NCBI GenBank assembly: GCA_016271365.2
Contig: CM028131.1
Location: forward strand, 284,647,001 to 284,711,000
Direction of reading: 5' to 3'
Source: Neoceratodus forsteri
Lineage: Eukaryota; Chordata; Ceratodontiformes; Ceratodontidae
Length of the DNA: 64,000 bases
Shown: one piece after another, positions 31,915 to 43,848 of the stretch
Layout: each line of letters opens with the position of its first letter
Position numbering within the stretch: the first letter of the stretch is position 1
Program-made: the position numbers and the translations under genes
The notes under the pieces: model-generated
What the model was told of the DNA's origin: nothing
Database searches by the model: none
What the model saw: the letters and a program-made list of their open reading frames with translations, nothing else

Positions 31915-33948
31915 GAAACATAGAAACATAGACTTTGACGGCAGATAAGGACTGCTTGGCCCACTTAGTCCGCCCATTTCCCTACTATTGGATAAACTGC
32001 AGATCCTAGTTAATCAAAAGCCTACTTCTTCCTAACCCCCACAGAATTGTCTTATGTCTGTCCAATGCATTCTTGAATTCCCCCACTGTTTTTGACCCCA
32101 CAACCTCCTCAGGAAGGCTGTTCCATGCGTCCACCACCCTCTCCGTGAAAAAGTACTTCCTCATGTTGCCCTTGAGCCATCCGCACTCTATCTCCAAATT
32201 GTGCCCCCTTGTTCTTGTGCATCTCTTTTTCTGAAAGATGCTGCCCTCTTGGACTTTATTGATGCCCTTGAGATACTTAAAAGTTTCTATCATGTCGCCC
32301 TTCCCCCTCCTTTCCTCAAGGGTATACATATTAAGCTCCTTTAGTCTCTCTTCGTATGACTTCTGGTGCAGACCCTGCACTATTTTAGTTGCCCTCCTCT
32401 GGACTGTCTCCATCCTGTCTATGTCCTTGCAGAGATGGGGTCTCCAGAACTACACACACAGTACTCCAGATGGGGTCTCACCAACTGTCTGTACAGAGTG
32501 ATTACAACTTCCTGTTTTCTACTGGTGATGCCTCTCCCTGTACATCCCAGTATCCCCCTAGCCCTCCTTACTGCCTTCTCACATTGCTTGCTTATTTTTA
32601 GGTCATCTGATATGACTACCCCTAGGTCCCTTTCCATTTTTGATGTTGTTAGTACCCCCCAATGTGTACTCTTCCCCTGGGTTTTTGTTTCCCATGTGCA
32701 TTATTTTGCACTTTTTTGCATTGAATTTAAGCTGCCATACTTTTGACCATTCCTCCAACCTTGCCAAGTCCCTTCTTATCCTTTCCAACCCCCTTGTGTA
32801 TCAACCCTGTTGCAGATCTTTGTGTCGTCTGCAAAAAGGCATACTTTTCCTTCCAGTCCCTCTGCAATGTCACTTATAAAGACATTAAAAAGGATCAGTC
32901 CCAGTACTGAACCATGCGGTACCCCACTAGTGACCCCCCTTTCTTTGGAGCGGACTCTGTTTACTATTACCCTCTGTGTCCTGTTGTCCAGCCAATTTTT
33001 TTTTTCCACTTTTTCTGGCATGTCCTCCATCTGGCTCTGCCCTGGTCATGGCCCCTAGACTCCCACCAACTGTCAACTGCCTGCATACTCCCAGTCACCC
33101 CCGGCTTGCCCCTCAGTGGGTGGGGCCACGGCACTGGTTCCCCGAAATTCCAGTGCCGTGGAACCAGTAACTAGTTGGGAGTGCTGGCGATGGTGGCTAA
33201 TTGAAGCCCGGAGAGGGCTTCATGTAAATGGAGGACCCATCCCCTTTTCCAAGTTTTCCTCTGGGAGGTGGGGACATGCAGTGATATCTGGCACCCGCCC
33301 TGCCTCCAGAACATGCTAGCACCAGTAGCTGCATGACTCCCTGCCTTTACCAGGGGTCCATCTCACACCGGGCACTTCCCACCCCTCCCCCAGAGAAGGA
33401 GAGCAGTCCATTGGACATGCTATCCTTCTCCCCCTAGCCGGCCCTCCAGCGACCCGGGTCCATTCCTGAACCTGGGTCACCGGCATCGCAAGTGGAAATC
33501 CAACCACTGCACTGAGGGGCCAGCTGTCCAGCCAATTTTTTACCCAGGCTACCACAGTGGGATCCACTCCCAGGCTGCCTAACTTGTTTATTAATCTTTT
33601 ATGAGGGACTGTGTCAAATGCCTTGCTAAAGTCTAGGTAGGCCATGTCCACAACCCATTCCTGGTCTACTATTTTGGTCCCCAGTCAAAGAAATCTATTA
33701 GACTCATCTGGCATGACCGTCTCGCTGTGACTCCATGCTGCCTTAGGTCCTGTGCCCGCTGGCCTATAGGTACTCAACAGTTCTTTCTTTCAGAAGTGAT
33801 TCCATCATTGTCCCTACCACTGAGGTCAAACTAACAGGTCTGTAGTTTCCTGCCTTTGCTTTGCTCCCTCTTTTGTGAAGGGGAATCACATCTGTCCTCC
33901 TCCAGTCCTCAGGTACCACATCATCCTCCCATGATTTGCTGAAAAGGG
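31915..33948 (-). mobile_element. CR1 LINE, minus strand, RT to 3' end
   Basis: The 3' end at 31915 is the complement of the CR1 terminus (AGAAACATAGAAACATAGAC, GGCAGATAAGGACTGCTTGG). The minus strand encodes the C-terminus (TVQRRATKIVQGLH, FFTERVVDAWNSLPEEVV), EYCVCSSGD upstream, the catalytic FADDTKICNRV near 32830, SGVPHGSVLGLILFNVFIS, and MAYLDFSKAFDTVPHKRL near 33640. A 524-bp SINE splits the RT after WVKNWLD. Several frameshifts. 5' truncated at about 33948, exactly where the next repeat unit starts. Confidence 0.9.
33001..33524 (-). mobile_element. tRNA-derived SINE, copy 1
   Basis: Flanked by the 16-bp direct repeat TGTCCAGCCAATTTTT (32985-33000 and 33525-33540), interrupting CR1 RT. 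Read on the minus strand it begins CTGGCCCCTCAGTGCAGTGG (A-box-like) with CCAGGTTCAGGAATGGACCC (B-box-like) about 30 bp on, and ends in an A-rich tail at the left edge. A second copy is at 59152-59690. The head resembles a tRNA; the parental tRNA is not identified. Confidence 0.85.
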
Positions 33949-34296
33949 TTCAATGAGCTTGTGCAACTTGATATGACATATGCTTTTGTGACTTAGATAC
34001 ATTGTGGCTATTCATCTCTCTATCCACGGGATATACCACCCTATAGGGGCATGACAGCGAGGAACCCTATAGGAGGATTCCACCCCATAGGTGCCACAGG
34101 AATGATTTCTTTGGCTAAAAGTAGCTTAGGAAGAAGCCCACAGAAGAGAGAGACATGCCTCTGGAGGAGGAGGGGAGGATGGTGGGGCAACAAAGAAACA
34201 AATCCTGGAACAGTCTAGGAGGAGTGGCCTTTTTAGGCCTGATGGAGGAGTGATATTGTTGCTCTGCCCACTGAACCACAGGCATAGCCTTTACAA
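33949..34296 (+). repeat. Unclassified ~348-bp repeat unit, copy 1
   Basis: Runs from GTTCAATGAGCTTGTGCAAC to GGCATAGCCTTTACAATTC and is directly followed by a second copy starting ATTCAATGTGCTTATGCAAC. Shared landmarks: TTAGATACATTGTGGCT, GAGGAACCCTA, AGGAGGATTCCAC, AGCTTAGGAAGAAGCC, AAATCCTGG and GGCATAGCCTTTACAAT. No coding frame. Confidence 0.7.
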
Positions 34297-35114
34297 TTCA
34301 ATGTGCTTATGCAACTTGCTATGATGTATGCTTGTGTGACTTAGATACATTGTGGCTGTTTGCCTCTTTGTCTGTGGGATATATCATCCTATAGAGGTAC
34401 ATCGATGAGGAACCCTAGAGGAGGATTCCACTCCATAGGTGTCGTGGGAATGATTCCCTTGGCTAAAGCTAGCTTAGGAAGAAGCCTAAAAAGAATACCC
34501 AAAAGGCTGTCAAGCATTAAAGAGGCGAGAAATCAGAATATATCATACCAGAAATTAAGGCAATAGATGTAGATGGGAAGGACAGAAGAAAGACACGAGA
34601 GATGACGAAGATGCTGAATGAAAGGAAATCTGACAAGATGCAGAAGGGCAGACTTCCTAAGGAGAGAGGGAACAGCCGGGGCCACCATCCGACTCCATCC
34701 AACAGCGAAACCTAACTACGTAACCTATTAAGGCACTAACCCTGTCTAATATTATGACCATCAGCATGGAGGAGAGGAAAAACCCCCTTTGAGGAGGAAA
34801 CCTCTGGATATCCAATGCCTAAGTCACCTTCCCTCCAGGCTGAAGGACATTTTGGTTATTGACGTCTCAGTTACTGCAATTTAGAGACGATATTGAGGGA
34901 AGAGGAAAAGACGCCAATTTTTATGAAGTTCTCACTCTGTCCTTCTAACAGGAATGATGTTGAGGGTTGCGAGTGATGTCTATCTACGAATATGGAATGG
35001 ATGAGTGGAGGATTGAGATGAATATACGAAGTTCGCTGACAGAATGAAGCTTTAAAGGTTGTTATGGACTGCCCAATTGGGAACAAAGATTGCGAAGAGG
35101 CGAGACGAGGATTT

Positions 35115-35912
35115 TTTTTTTTTTTATTTTATTTTATTTAGACAGCAGTTTGGGAAACCTTTGAGCCATAGGATCATTTACAAAGGTACCTTGTCACAGT
35201 AAGACAAACGAGAATACACAGTATAACAGTATAACACAGTATAACAGTAACTTAAGACTGCAATAAGTACATAGATACAAACAAGCTGGTACAGGTAGGA
35301 TTGATGCAAACAATACCAGAGTTATGTTGTCCTTAGCAGCTTAGTAGTAAGCTTTGTCATAAGTATTGAGTACAGCTTTGACTAATGGCAATTACAGCTT
35401 TGGGTGTTAAAAAGGTGGTTCTGTAAGGATGTTTTGAAGCACGATATAGTTGGAGCTTCGGAGATGGAGGGGGACAGTGTGTTGAACCAGGAGGGAGCCC
35501 TAAAGCTGAAGGCTCTTTGGGCGTGAGAGGTCCTAGCTCTAGGGATAACAAGAGAGGTTTTCCCAGAGGTCCGAGTATGAACTAGTGGGACAGAGTGGCG
35601 GATGGTGGTGGTCAATCCTGGAGGGGATAGCCCAAGGAGGGTCTTTTTTGTAAGGGTACAGGTCAAATATTTGAGGCGCTCGTCAAGATCAAGTACCAGC
35701 GCTTTAGCGTACAGTAGACAGGTGTGTGTTAGCCTAGGTGCCCCAGTAATTAACCTGCAGGCCTTATTCAGAGTAGTACAAATTTTATGGAGTGCGGTCT
35801 GATCGGCAGCACCATATACCGGCAGTCCATAGTCCGCTAGGGACAGGATAGAGGAGGTGACTGCGAGACGAAGAGCCTCCGGGGGGCTGGGTGAAGACTG
35901 CAGCCTATGATG
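35115..35912 (-). mobile_element. 5'-truncated LINE of the 3.67-kb type
   Basis: The left edge is a TTTTATTTTA tail followed by TTTGAGCCATAGGATCATTTACAAAGG, the 3' end also seen at 24840, 45235 and 62160. Minus-strand frames encode the RT C-terminus (TPEALRLAVTSSILSLADYG, then RAFSFRAPSWFNTLSPSI and FKTSLQNHLF). Confidence 0.8.
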
Positions 35913-35964
35913 AGAGTAGAAGTTGATGCTGGAGGACAGAATGGTTGAGAACGAATGAACGAGA

Positions 35965-36720
35965 AATGATGGTGGACTGAAAGCCTTGAAGGCCTGAACG
36001 GTTTAAGGTGAGGAATGAAATGGACAATGTACGAATATGAAATGAAACCTAAAAGGCTGGTACAGTTAAGGTAAAATATGAAATGGATGATGTACAATGA
36101 TGGAGAGAAGCCTTGAAGGCCGAAATAGTTAAGCTGTGGTATGAAATGGATGATGTACAATGATGGATAGAGGCCTTGAAGGCCTGAACAGTTTGAGGTT
36201 AGGAATGAAATGGACGATGTACGATTATGAAATGAAACCTAGAAGGTCGGTACGGTTCAGGTGAAATATGAAATGGATGATGTGCAATGATGGAGAGAAG
36301 CCTTGAAGGCAGAACTGTTAAGGTGAGATAGGAAATGGATGATGTATGATGATGAAGAGAAGCTGTGAAGGCCTGAATGGTTTAAAGTGAGGAATGAAAT
36401 GGACAATGTACGATTATGAAGCCTAGAAGGCCAGTATGGTTAAGGTAAAATATGAAATGGACAATGTATGATAATGGAGAGAGCCTTGAAGGCCGGAACG
36501 GTTAAGGTGAGCAAAGAAATGGAAGATGGATGACGAAGCCCAGAAGGTCAGTGCAGTGAAGGTGAGAGATGAAATGGACAGTGTACAATGATGGAGTGAA
36601 GCCTGGAAGGCTGACATGGTGAAGGTGAGAATATGAAATGGACGATGTATGAGAATGGAGGGAAAGCTCTGAAGGCTGGTATGGGTAAGGTGAGGTATGA
36701 AAAGGAGAGAGGAGTATGGC
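35965..36720 (+). repeat. Minisatellite with ~60-65 bp period
   Basis: About twelve imperfect copies of a unit containing GAAGCCTTGAAGGCC, then GGTTAAGGTGAGG, GAAATGGACGATGTA and YGATTATG. Units alternate between TGAAGGC and AGAAGGC variants, so a higher-order period of two units is possible. It translates on the minus strand as repeated hydrophobic peptides, without domain support. Confidence 0.85.
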
Positions 36721-38029
36721 CAGAGAAATGAAGGAGTGTTGACAACGATGGAGGCTGGAGGGGGAAAGGTGAGGAATGGGAGCCAAATGATTCGGGTAAG
36801 GCTCAGGTACAGAGTAGCATGGTGAAGGGGTGGCAAGCTGAGATGGAAGCCCAAAAATAAAGGGGGCAGGACACAGCTGGCCACAAGCCAGAAACAGAAA
36901 CAAAATACACACAAAGGCTGTGTGGGGGGGGGGCACAACATGGCAGTAGCAATGGCCTAGGAGGTAGGCAGGTCAGACAGATAGGGAGCCAGTAGGGGTG
37001 CTGGAGTACCGGAGAATAGCAGAGGCAGGTGCGATTAAATCAGAAAATGCAGAGGCACTGAGAAGGTGCTGGGTGTAAGGGCATAGCTGAATGAAGTAGA
37101 GCAGCAAACAAGAAGGGTGGAGACAGTACGGGCAAGCAGCGAAACTGACACTGAAGGACTGACTGATGCAGCCATGGTTAATGAAATGAAATTGAGCTCC
37201 ATGGTACCTTAGTGATGAACAGCTCAGAAACACGATGCAGAGAACCCCTATACAAGGCAAACCTGCCTACAGTATGGTCATCCAAAAAGAAACACTAGAG
37301 CCAAATCACGGTCAGAATACATTCAGGGAGCACAGCACTCAAGGAGTCCAACAGGCAGCAGGTTATGCTATCTGAAGGCAAAAGCAGCAGAGTCTGACGA
37401 AAAATGGAGGCAGAAGAATGGGCCAGAAAAGGAGACACTGAGGGGGAAGACATCTGATCAAGGAGGGAAGGAGTGGCTGGTCGGGTGAAGAGGGAGGAGG
37501 GCAACCTCCGAGAAGCCCTTGAGAGAATGAAAAACCAAAGGTTGACGGGGCAGGTAGGAGAATCACCAGTGCAACAGGTCATGGCTGGAAGAAGAGGTGG
37601 GTCAAGGACTGCAGGTTGAGAGGGGACCCCACAGGTGAGCACGAAAGGGGAAAATGAGCAAGGCGAGTCCCTGGCAGTGGCAGAAAAAAATTAACAGTAT
37701 GGTAGAACTCGGGGAGGACCTGGCAGGGGCCTGAATGACACCGCAAACCAAGGGCAGCACACCGGGGAATGTGGAACATGGAAGCAGCGAGAGGAGAGGG
37801 GGCACGAGGGGGAAAAAAGGATGGAGTGATGGAAAGGAAGGGGAAGAGGCAGCCACAAAAGTGGCAGACAGGAGGGGGTGAGCATGGCAGGCAAGCTACC
37901 CTAAAACAGCAAAAGCAGTGCGAGAGCAAGCGAGCAATGTACGGAATGAGTTGGCAGATGGAGGTGACCACAGGAACAGGCAGACTCGGGCAGAAACAGG
38001 GGCGAGGAACAGTGGTGCCTCCAGCTGCA
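36721..38029. other. Purine-rich interior, no recognised gene
   Basis: The plus strand is rich in GGA and GAA runs. The minus strand has frames of 172, 115 and 179 codons with Ser, Pro, Leu and Cys bias but no recognised domain. Confidence 0.4.
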
Positions 38030-38140
38030 ATAAAGAAATGAATCCTGGCACAGTTCAAGAGGAGTGGCATTTTAAGGCTTGATAGGGTAGTGACATTGTT
38101 GCTTCGCCCATTGAACAACAGGCATAGCCTTTACAATAGT

Positions 38141-38855
38141 CAGTGGTGTCACTAGTTCTCCCCACTTCTCCCTCTTCCTTCCCTGACAGGCCATTGAGTG
38201 GACCCAGTGCATGATCTGCTCTTGCTTCCCTCTCTGCCCAGCTGCCTTCCATTCCTGCACATTCCTATCCAGTTGAAAGCAGCCATTCTAGAGGATCAAG
38301 GATGGTTGCTCCTTTCCTTCTACCCAACTATAACTTCTAAATCCTGTCTGCTGTAAACTCAACCCAGTTGTTGCTCGTTGATCATGCCTTCTCTTCTTGC
38401 TTATTCCTATTCACACCCAGTTCTCATCATTATGGTCTCTTTGAGCATAGTTTTAACAAAAGAAGTAAACACCTTCATGTTTGTATTATTTCAGGAGAAG
38501 TAAAGATACAATAGAAATTAAAAAGTGTGCAAGGACTTTGGAAAGTGGGAGACAGAAAAAAATGTAAAGTAAACTCTGCACATAGAGAGCACATTAAACA
38601 GTGATGAGGTTACACAACATTGAATATATATGAAAAAAGTTAAAAGACAATACATGAGAAGAAATACTAGAAATGAATTATTATGTATTAACAGATTTAA
38701 AGAAACAAAAAAATGAAATAAGGAAAACACTGAACCCTGTGAACAAGCTCCTGATGGAAGTAAAACATAGGGGCAATAAAACAATAAGAAAATCAGAACA
38801 TTAAGAGTCTGTGGTATTATTTAAAGGGACCCCACCCCCATTTACACAGTGTATT
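38141..38855. other. No recognised feature
   Basis: AT-rich from 38440 onward; no domain-bearing frame and no clear repeat ends. Confidence 0.45.
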
Positions 38856-38859
38856 GAAG

Positions 38860-39165
38860 ATGTTTATAGCCTCTGGGGGGCTGAAAACATAAGAAGAAAC
38901 CAAACAAGTTTCCATTTCCCACCAAACCCAATTGTTATTGCATGGGAGTCTTTGAACAGCCTTCCAGCAGAAGTGGTGGGGACGAAAACAGTGGTGGGGT
39001 TCAACAAATCATGGAATAAGCACAAGGGAATCTTAGTGGAAATGAAGGGGGAGGGAAATAAAGCTGTAGATCAGATACAGCCTGCAGTAGTAGTGTAGCT
39101 AGGGAGAAATGGGCAGACTTCTTGGGCAAAGTGGTCCTTATCTGCTGTCAGATTCTATGTTTCCA
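38860..39165 (+). mobile_element. CR1 LINE 3' part, plus strand
   Basis: Encodes the CR1 RT tail (AWESLNSLPAEVVGTKTVVGF, then a KSWNKHKGIL stretch) and ends with GGTCCTTATCTGCTGTCAGA and TTCTATGTTTCCATG. It sits directly left of the second duplication copy, as the CR1 end at 9702 does for copy 1. Confidence 0.8.
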
Positions 39166-40795
39166 TGCTTCTGAAGCCTCTCAGCTGATACTGTAAGGCA
39201 ACATATTGTAATAGGGAAAAGAAACACATTTACAGGTCCCGATCGTGGTTATTTTCCAAAAAAAGGTTCTACCAGCTCAGTCACAAGTATGGTGATATAC
39301 TGATATAAGGGAACAGATTTTCCCTCAAATCCTGTCAGCACTGTTCATGGTGCTCAAACAAATTCCAGTAAAAAAGTGAGTTAGTTGCTTCTAAATGTTT
39401 TTTAACCCACTTAGTTCTTAATGCAGCAGTATTTGCTAGTAACCGTATATTTTTTTCCAGCAGTAATATTCATCTGGCAAAAATGTTGTGACACACTCTT
39501 GTCTTTTTGTTTTCCTTTATCCCTGAACCAAGATACAGGATTTTAAGTTTTTAAAACTTCCCACTCCCCTGCTATGTCTAGCATAAAAAACTGAAATACG
39601 TCATTATGGTGCTGTGTTTATCATCAGAAATGTGTCATAGTACCATCGTAACACAACTATAGTATGAATTGAGCATGTACATTCAACAGGTAAACTTAAT
39701 GGAAAAGATTTTAAAAAATTGTGAGTGGCAGCCAACTGTAATAACGAGTCATTTATTGTGAACTTGGCTGTAAAAGCTGTTATATTTGTTGTATTTTTTC
39801 TCTGCATTGTTTTTTCTCTACATTGTTGATTGGACTAACACGCCTACCACATTTCTCTTTTTTAACAACATCTGAGAAAGCTAAAAATATAGTGAGCATA
39901 AATGTTAGGATGTCATAAATCCATTTTTGCTAAAAAAAACTATATGATGAAATTTTTTGTTAGCTAACAAATACTGCTGCTTTAAACAGACAATGTTTAC
40001 TGGGGTAACAGTATTCTGGAATTGGAAAAGTCTCACTGGGGTTTTGGAATCCCTACAGAGCTTCATGATGTTCACCATTCCATCTACCACTGACATCTAC
40101 TGCAAAGCTCACAGACCATAATTCACATGCACATTAATAAATCATATGGGGCATATTACATCTTTTAGCAAATCATTCTTGTTTTTAATAACCCACAGAC
40201 GTGCTCCCCCCATTCAACTCATGCTGCGTGACTGTATCAAGTTAATATAAATTTTGGAAAAGAATGCTATAAACAAATTATATGAAAAATAACTTCTCCA
40301 GTCTAGACGCAGTCACAGCATGTTGTGGTGATGTAAACGTCATCCGAGTTCAATAAACTTGTTTTTTCTTTGCAATACATCCAGCCCTGAAATATGGAAA
40401 TAAGCAAACGTTTTCCAACATGCTTATTGCTTCACTGTGCTATTAAATTTCTGGAAACAGATATAGGATATTATTTGCAGGCTTTGGGGATTGACCAGCA
40501 ATGCCTTGCTCATCTACAAGCTGTGCCCCACAGAAAGATTTACCACTTGAACAGAGGCACCCAACCCTGCTCCCACAGTCAGTCTTTCCAAAGAAATCCA
40601 GCACCTCACTGATCACACAACATGATGCTTCAGATACACTGAAATGCTGAAGTGACTCTAGGCAAGTAAGGTAAGCACTGACATGAGCTGTTTACCCAGT
40701 CACCACGTGACACTCTGAAGTTAGAAGAGTAGCTGTTTAGGAGAGTAATGCTATATAATACTTTGCCAGAAAAAGAGCTGAAGATTCTAAGGGTG
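39166..40795 (+). repeat. Segmental duplication, copy 2
   Basis: Aligns in order and orientation with 9703-10572 and 12010-12330; the match resumes after the CR1 insertion at 46105-46140 (ATCTGAACCATTAAATAT). A TTAA-flanked MITE (39422-39981) is private to this copy, and the LINE at 10573 is absent here. Divergence looks moderate to high by eye. Confidence 0.85.
39422..39981. mobile_element. TTAA-flanked MITE, 560 bp
   Basis: Ends are inverted (TGCAGCAGTATTTGCTAG at left, AGCAGCAGTATTTGTTAG at right read inward), flanked by TTAA at 39418-39421 and 39982-39985. The paralogous site near 10110-10120 lacks the element. A TTAA duplication points to piggyBac or Kolobok type; the TIR does not let me choose. 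No coding capacity. Confidence 0.85.
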
Positions 40796-41348
40796 GTTAC
40801 ATGGGTGAGTGGGACAGGAGGAAGAAGGTGACAGAGAAATATGGGCAGAAATTGAGAAGGCGGTTGCAAAGGGGGAGGTAGTGGTGGTGGCAGATCTCAA
40901 TCTATCAGACATAGATTGGACATTCCAGCACCTAACAGAGCCAGAAGTCAGATCCTGCTGGATAAGATGCAAAACTGCCTATTGTGCAGCTGGTGTACAA
41001 GGCAGGCTGCCATTCTCAACTTGGTGCTCTCAACTCGGAAATGGTAGGCAGGCTACGGGCTGGGGTGCCACTGGGTCCAGTGACTGTAACATCATATTAT
41101 TCAGACTTGCCCTGCGTACCAATATTCCCTTGCCAGTAACTGAGGTTCTGGATTTCTGATGTACAGACTTTGAACCAATGAGCAAAATGGTCCAGGATAA
41201 GTTGGTTGGAGTAATTAAAGATACCATTGTCAAGGCAGCAAAGCCATCCTTGAGAATGGTTACCAAGAGTAAAAATCACAAGACACCAATCTAGTTCTCT
41301 ACAAATGTCAGGGAGACAGTAAGGGACAACAGAAAAGGGTCTTTGTCA

Positions 41349-43271
41349 TGTGAGCCCCCCTTGCAGGAGGGGCTTATGCTCCGATTTAGGAACCCATTTC
41401 CCTCTCCTAACCCCCCCCCAGAGCTAGGGAATTTATTAGTGCTCTGAGGGTCATACCTTTTGGATGCCTCAAGGTGGCAGCAGAGGGCAGGTTAGGGAAG
41501 GTATATAAGGTGGGAGACAGGAAGTTTCTGGGCCTTTTCCAGCCTGGGCATTAGGCCTGGGGCTGGAGGGGGGCGGGCAGCTAGAGGAGCAGAGTAGGCA
41601 GTCAGGAAGGGAGCTTGGCAGTCCAGGTGGGCCTGTGGGGCAAACCCCCCCCCCAGACGTGGCAGATAGGGATGACCTATGTAGCGGCATGGCGTCGAGG
41701 AGTAGGGGAGGAAGCTCTGTGGGGAGGATGGTCAACCAGGTGCCTGTGTCATTGGAAGAAGGGAGGTGCAGGTGGTAGCAGGATGCCAGGATAGGCAGGA
41801 GCCCTTAGAGATCTCATGGAGGTAGTTGCTCAGGCTACCAGGGCTGTGAGGGCAGTGGCAGGGTCCCCATATGGGGGAGACCAGTGGTAGTGGCTCTCCC
41901 CCATAACTGGTGTGGCAGGGTGGCCTGAGGGTAGAGGGAGCAAGGGGGCCCTTCACCTATTTTAGGGGACCTGCTTGGAGGGACAGGTCCTGGGGCACTG
42001 GCATTATAGGGCCGGGTAGGTTGCAGGTCTCAGGACAGGCCATGGAGGGTAGTCTCTTGCATAAGCTTACTGCAAGCCCAGGATGAGTTGACAGGGATGC
42101 AGGCCAGGAGCTGTGCTCCCCAAGAAATGGGTCATCTGGGAGCTCAGAGAGGATTTGGGCACTCTCTGTAGAGGTGGGCTGCTCAGAGGGGCCTGGGTGG
42201 TGGCAGAGTCCGGCGGCTCTCCCATGGCCTTGCAGCCTGTATCAGAGTAACTCAGGTACTAGAGCAGGGCGGGGTTTGAGGGCCACTGCACCAGTAGAGA
42301 GCAGTGCAGAGATTGAGAGCTGAGCTGTAAGAGAGAAAATGGGTGCCATGAGCTTGGGAGCACCATCAGGTTTAGGTTCCCTGTAAAGAGAGAGTGGGTT
42401 ATGGGGCCTGGGTCAGAGGAAAAAATCCTGGTACCCCTTGAGATTTGGGCCAAGGTCCAGGGGCCAGGTGGGGGAAGCAGCATGCTTTCCCCAGCTGGAG
42501 ATGGGCAGCCAATCAGTGCCAGATTAGACAAAGATGGAAGAGAAGTGGGTAACTCAGAACTGGAGAAAGAGAGAGATTTGGCTTACCAGTTCCAGTGAGC
42601 CAGGAGCCTGTGGGTTTTCCCAGTAGGGAGGTTCCTTGGGTAAATCATCCATGAGGTCGTAGTGGAAAAAACCCTGCTTGTACTGCCTGTAGACCATTCA
42701 TGCTGCTCAGAATGTCCAGCCTGGATACGTTGTAAAACAGTTCAGATAGCCCCATGAAGCTGCTTTATTTAATTATTCGATGAAGGGTGTGACCTCTGCA
42801 TTCCTGGAATCATTTGGAGTGCAGGAGCTAAAATAAAGAAGCTAGTTGGGAAGAGACTTGTAATTATTCTTCCTTTATTTAAGTTTGAAAGGGGGTTAAA
42901 TGAAATGGAAAGCCCTCTCCCCTGTGTCTAATTTATTTCATAAGTTGTAATTCCAGAAGGTATCCATCAGGCTGCATCTGGATCAAGGGGCTCTGGGGCT
43001 CAGAAGAGATGGAAGATTGCTGTTTGGAGATCCTGGTCCGTGATCAGTACTTGGGTGGGGGGGGGGTGGGGACAAATCCAGAACTGGAGGTGAGATCAAG
43101 AGTGCACAGTGAGATGAAGATGTCGAGAGGTAAGTCAGACACTTTCCTATCTTATTTGGGGTGCACTGGCTCAGATGTTGCGCTTTGATGTAGTCCTCTC
43201 CAATGCCCCCTGGAACCACTGTGATGATGATTTATGCCCCTAGAGAAGGGGGCCCTGGGGGGGTGTTTGTA
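41349..43271. mobile_element. Probable solo LTR, 1.92 kb, inside CR1
   Basis: Starts TGTGAGCCCCCCTTGC then GGAGGGGCTTATG, like the other two LTRs, and is flanked by a perfect GTCA (41345-41348 and 43272-43275). The right end reads GGGGGGTGTTTGTA, a decayed form of the expected GGTTACA. An AATAAAG signal lies near 42833. No coding frame. Length and 4-bp duplication match the LTRs at 16668 and 49944. Confidence 0.7.
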
Positions 43272-43848
43272 GTCAGATACAAAGAGAAACAGGGAAAAGA
43301 ATGGAGTGAATACCAAGCAAAGATGAGGGACGTGAAGAAGACAGGAATACAAAAGTAGAAACAGAGCTGCATATTGTCAAGGGGGTCAAGGGAGGGAAAA
43401 ACAGTTTCTTAGCTACATTAGGGAAAAATGAGAGGGGGATTGTAAGACTGACAGAAGGAGACAGGGTAATAGTGGAGGATGAGCAGAAAGCAGCTGTGTT
43501 TAATGAATACTTCTGCTCTGTATTTACTGTGGAGGATAATGGGCCCATGCCAGATCATGGCATAAAGGCTGCTGCAAGGGGTACCTCAGAAATGGGGCAG
43601 GTGATAATCACAGGGGAAAGGGTCCGATAATGGCTTACTGCCCTGAAAGTAGATAAGGCCCCACAAGGCTGGATGGATTGCACCGTGGGTGCTCAGGGAA
43701 CTAGCATAGGAACTGGCTGAACCAGAGGCAGGGCATTCAGTAGCTCACTACAGTCAGCGGTAGTTCTGAAAGATTGGAGGGTAGATGACATTGTTCTACT
43801 CCACATGGGAGTGGACAACAAGCAACCAGGTCTACCTCCATTGTGGGC

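Larger units (their letters stand above)
34297..38140 (+). mobile_element. Same unit, copy 2, with a 3.5-kb interior
   Basis: The left part (34297-34490) and right part (38030-38140) align with copy 1. In between, about 3.5 kb replaces roughly 60 bp of copy 1. The interior is A/G-rich on the plus strand and holds a LINE fragment (35115-35912) and a minisatellite (35965-36720). Minus-strand frames are long only because of the pyrimidine-rich strand (Ser/Pro/Leu-rich peptides without domains). It could be an autonomous-type element with copy 1 as its internal-deletion derivative, or a repeat that captured other DNA. Class unknown. Confidence 0.45.

Noticed and set aside
36423..36941. 172- and 144-codon minus-strand frames
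   Set aside because: They arise from the pyrimidine-rich strand of the minisatellite and its flank; the peptides follow the DNA repeat and have no domain.
37579..38118. 179-codon minus-strand frame
   Set aside because: Low-complexity Ser/Pro/Leu/Cys peptide on a pyrimidine-rich strand, overlapped by another long frame on the same strand.
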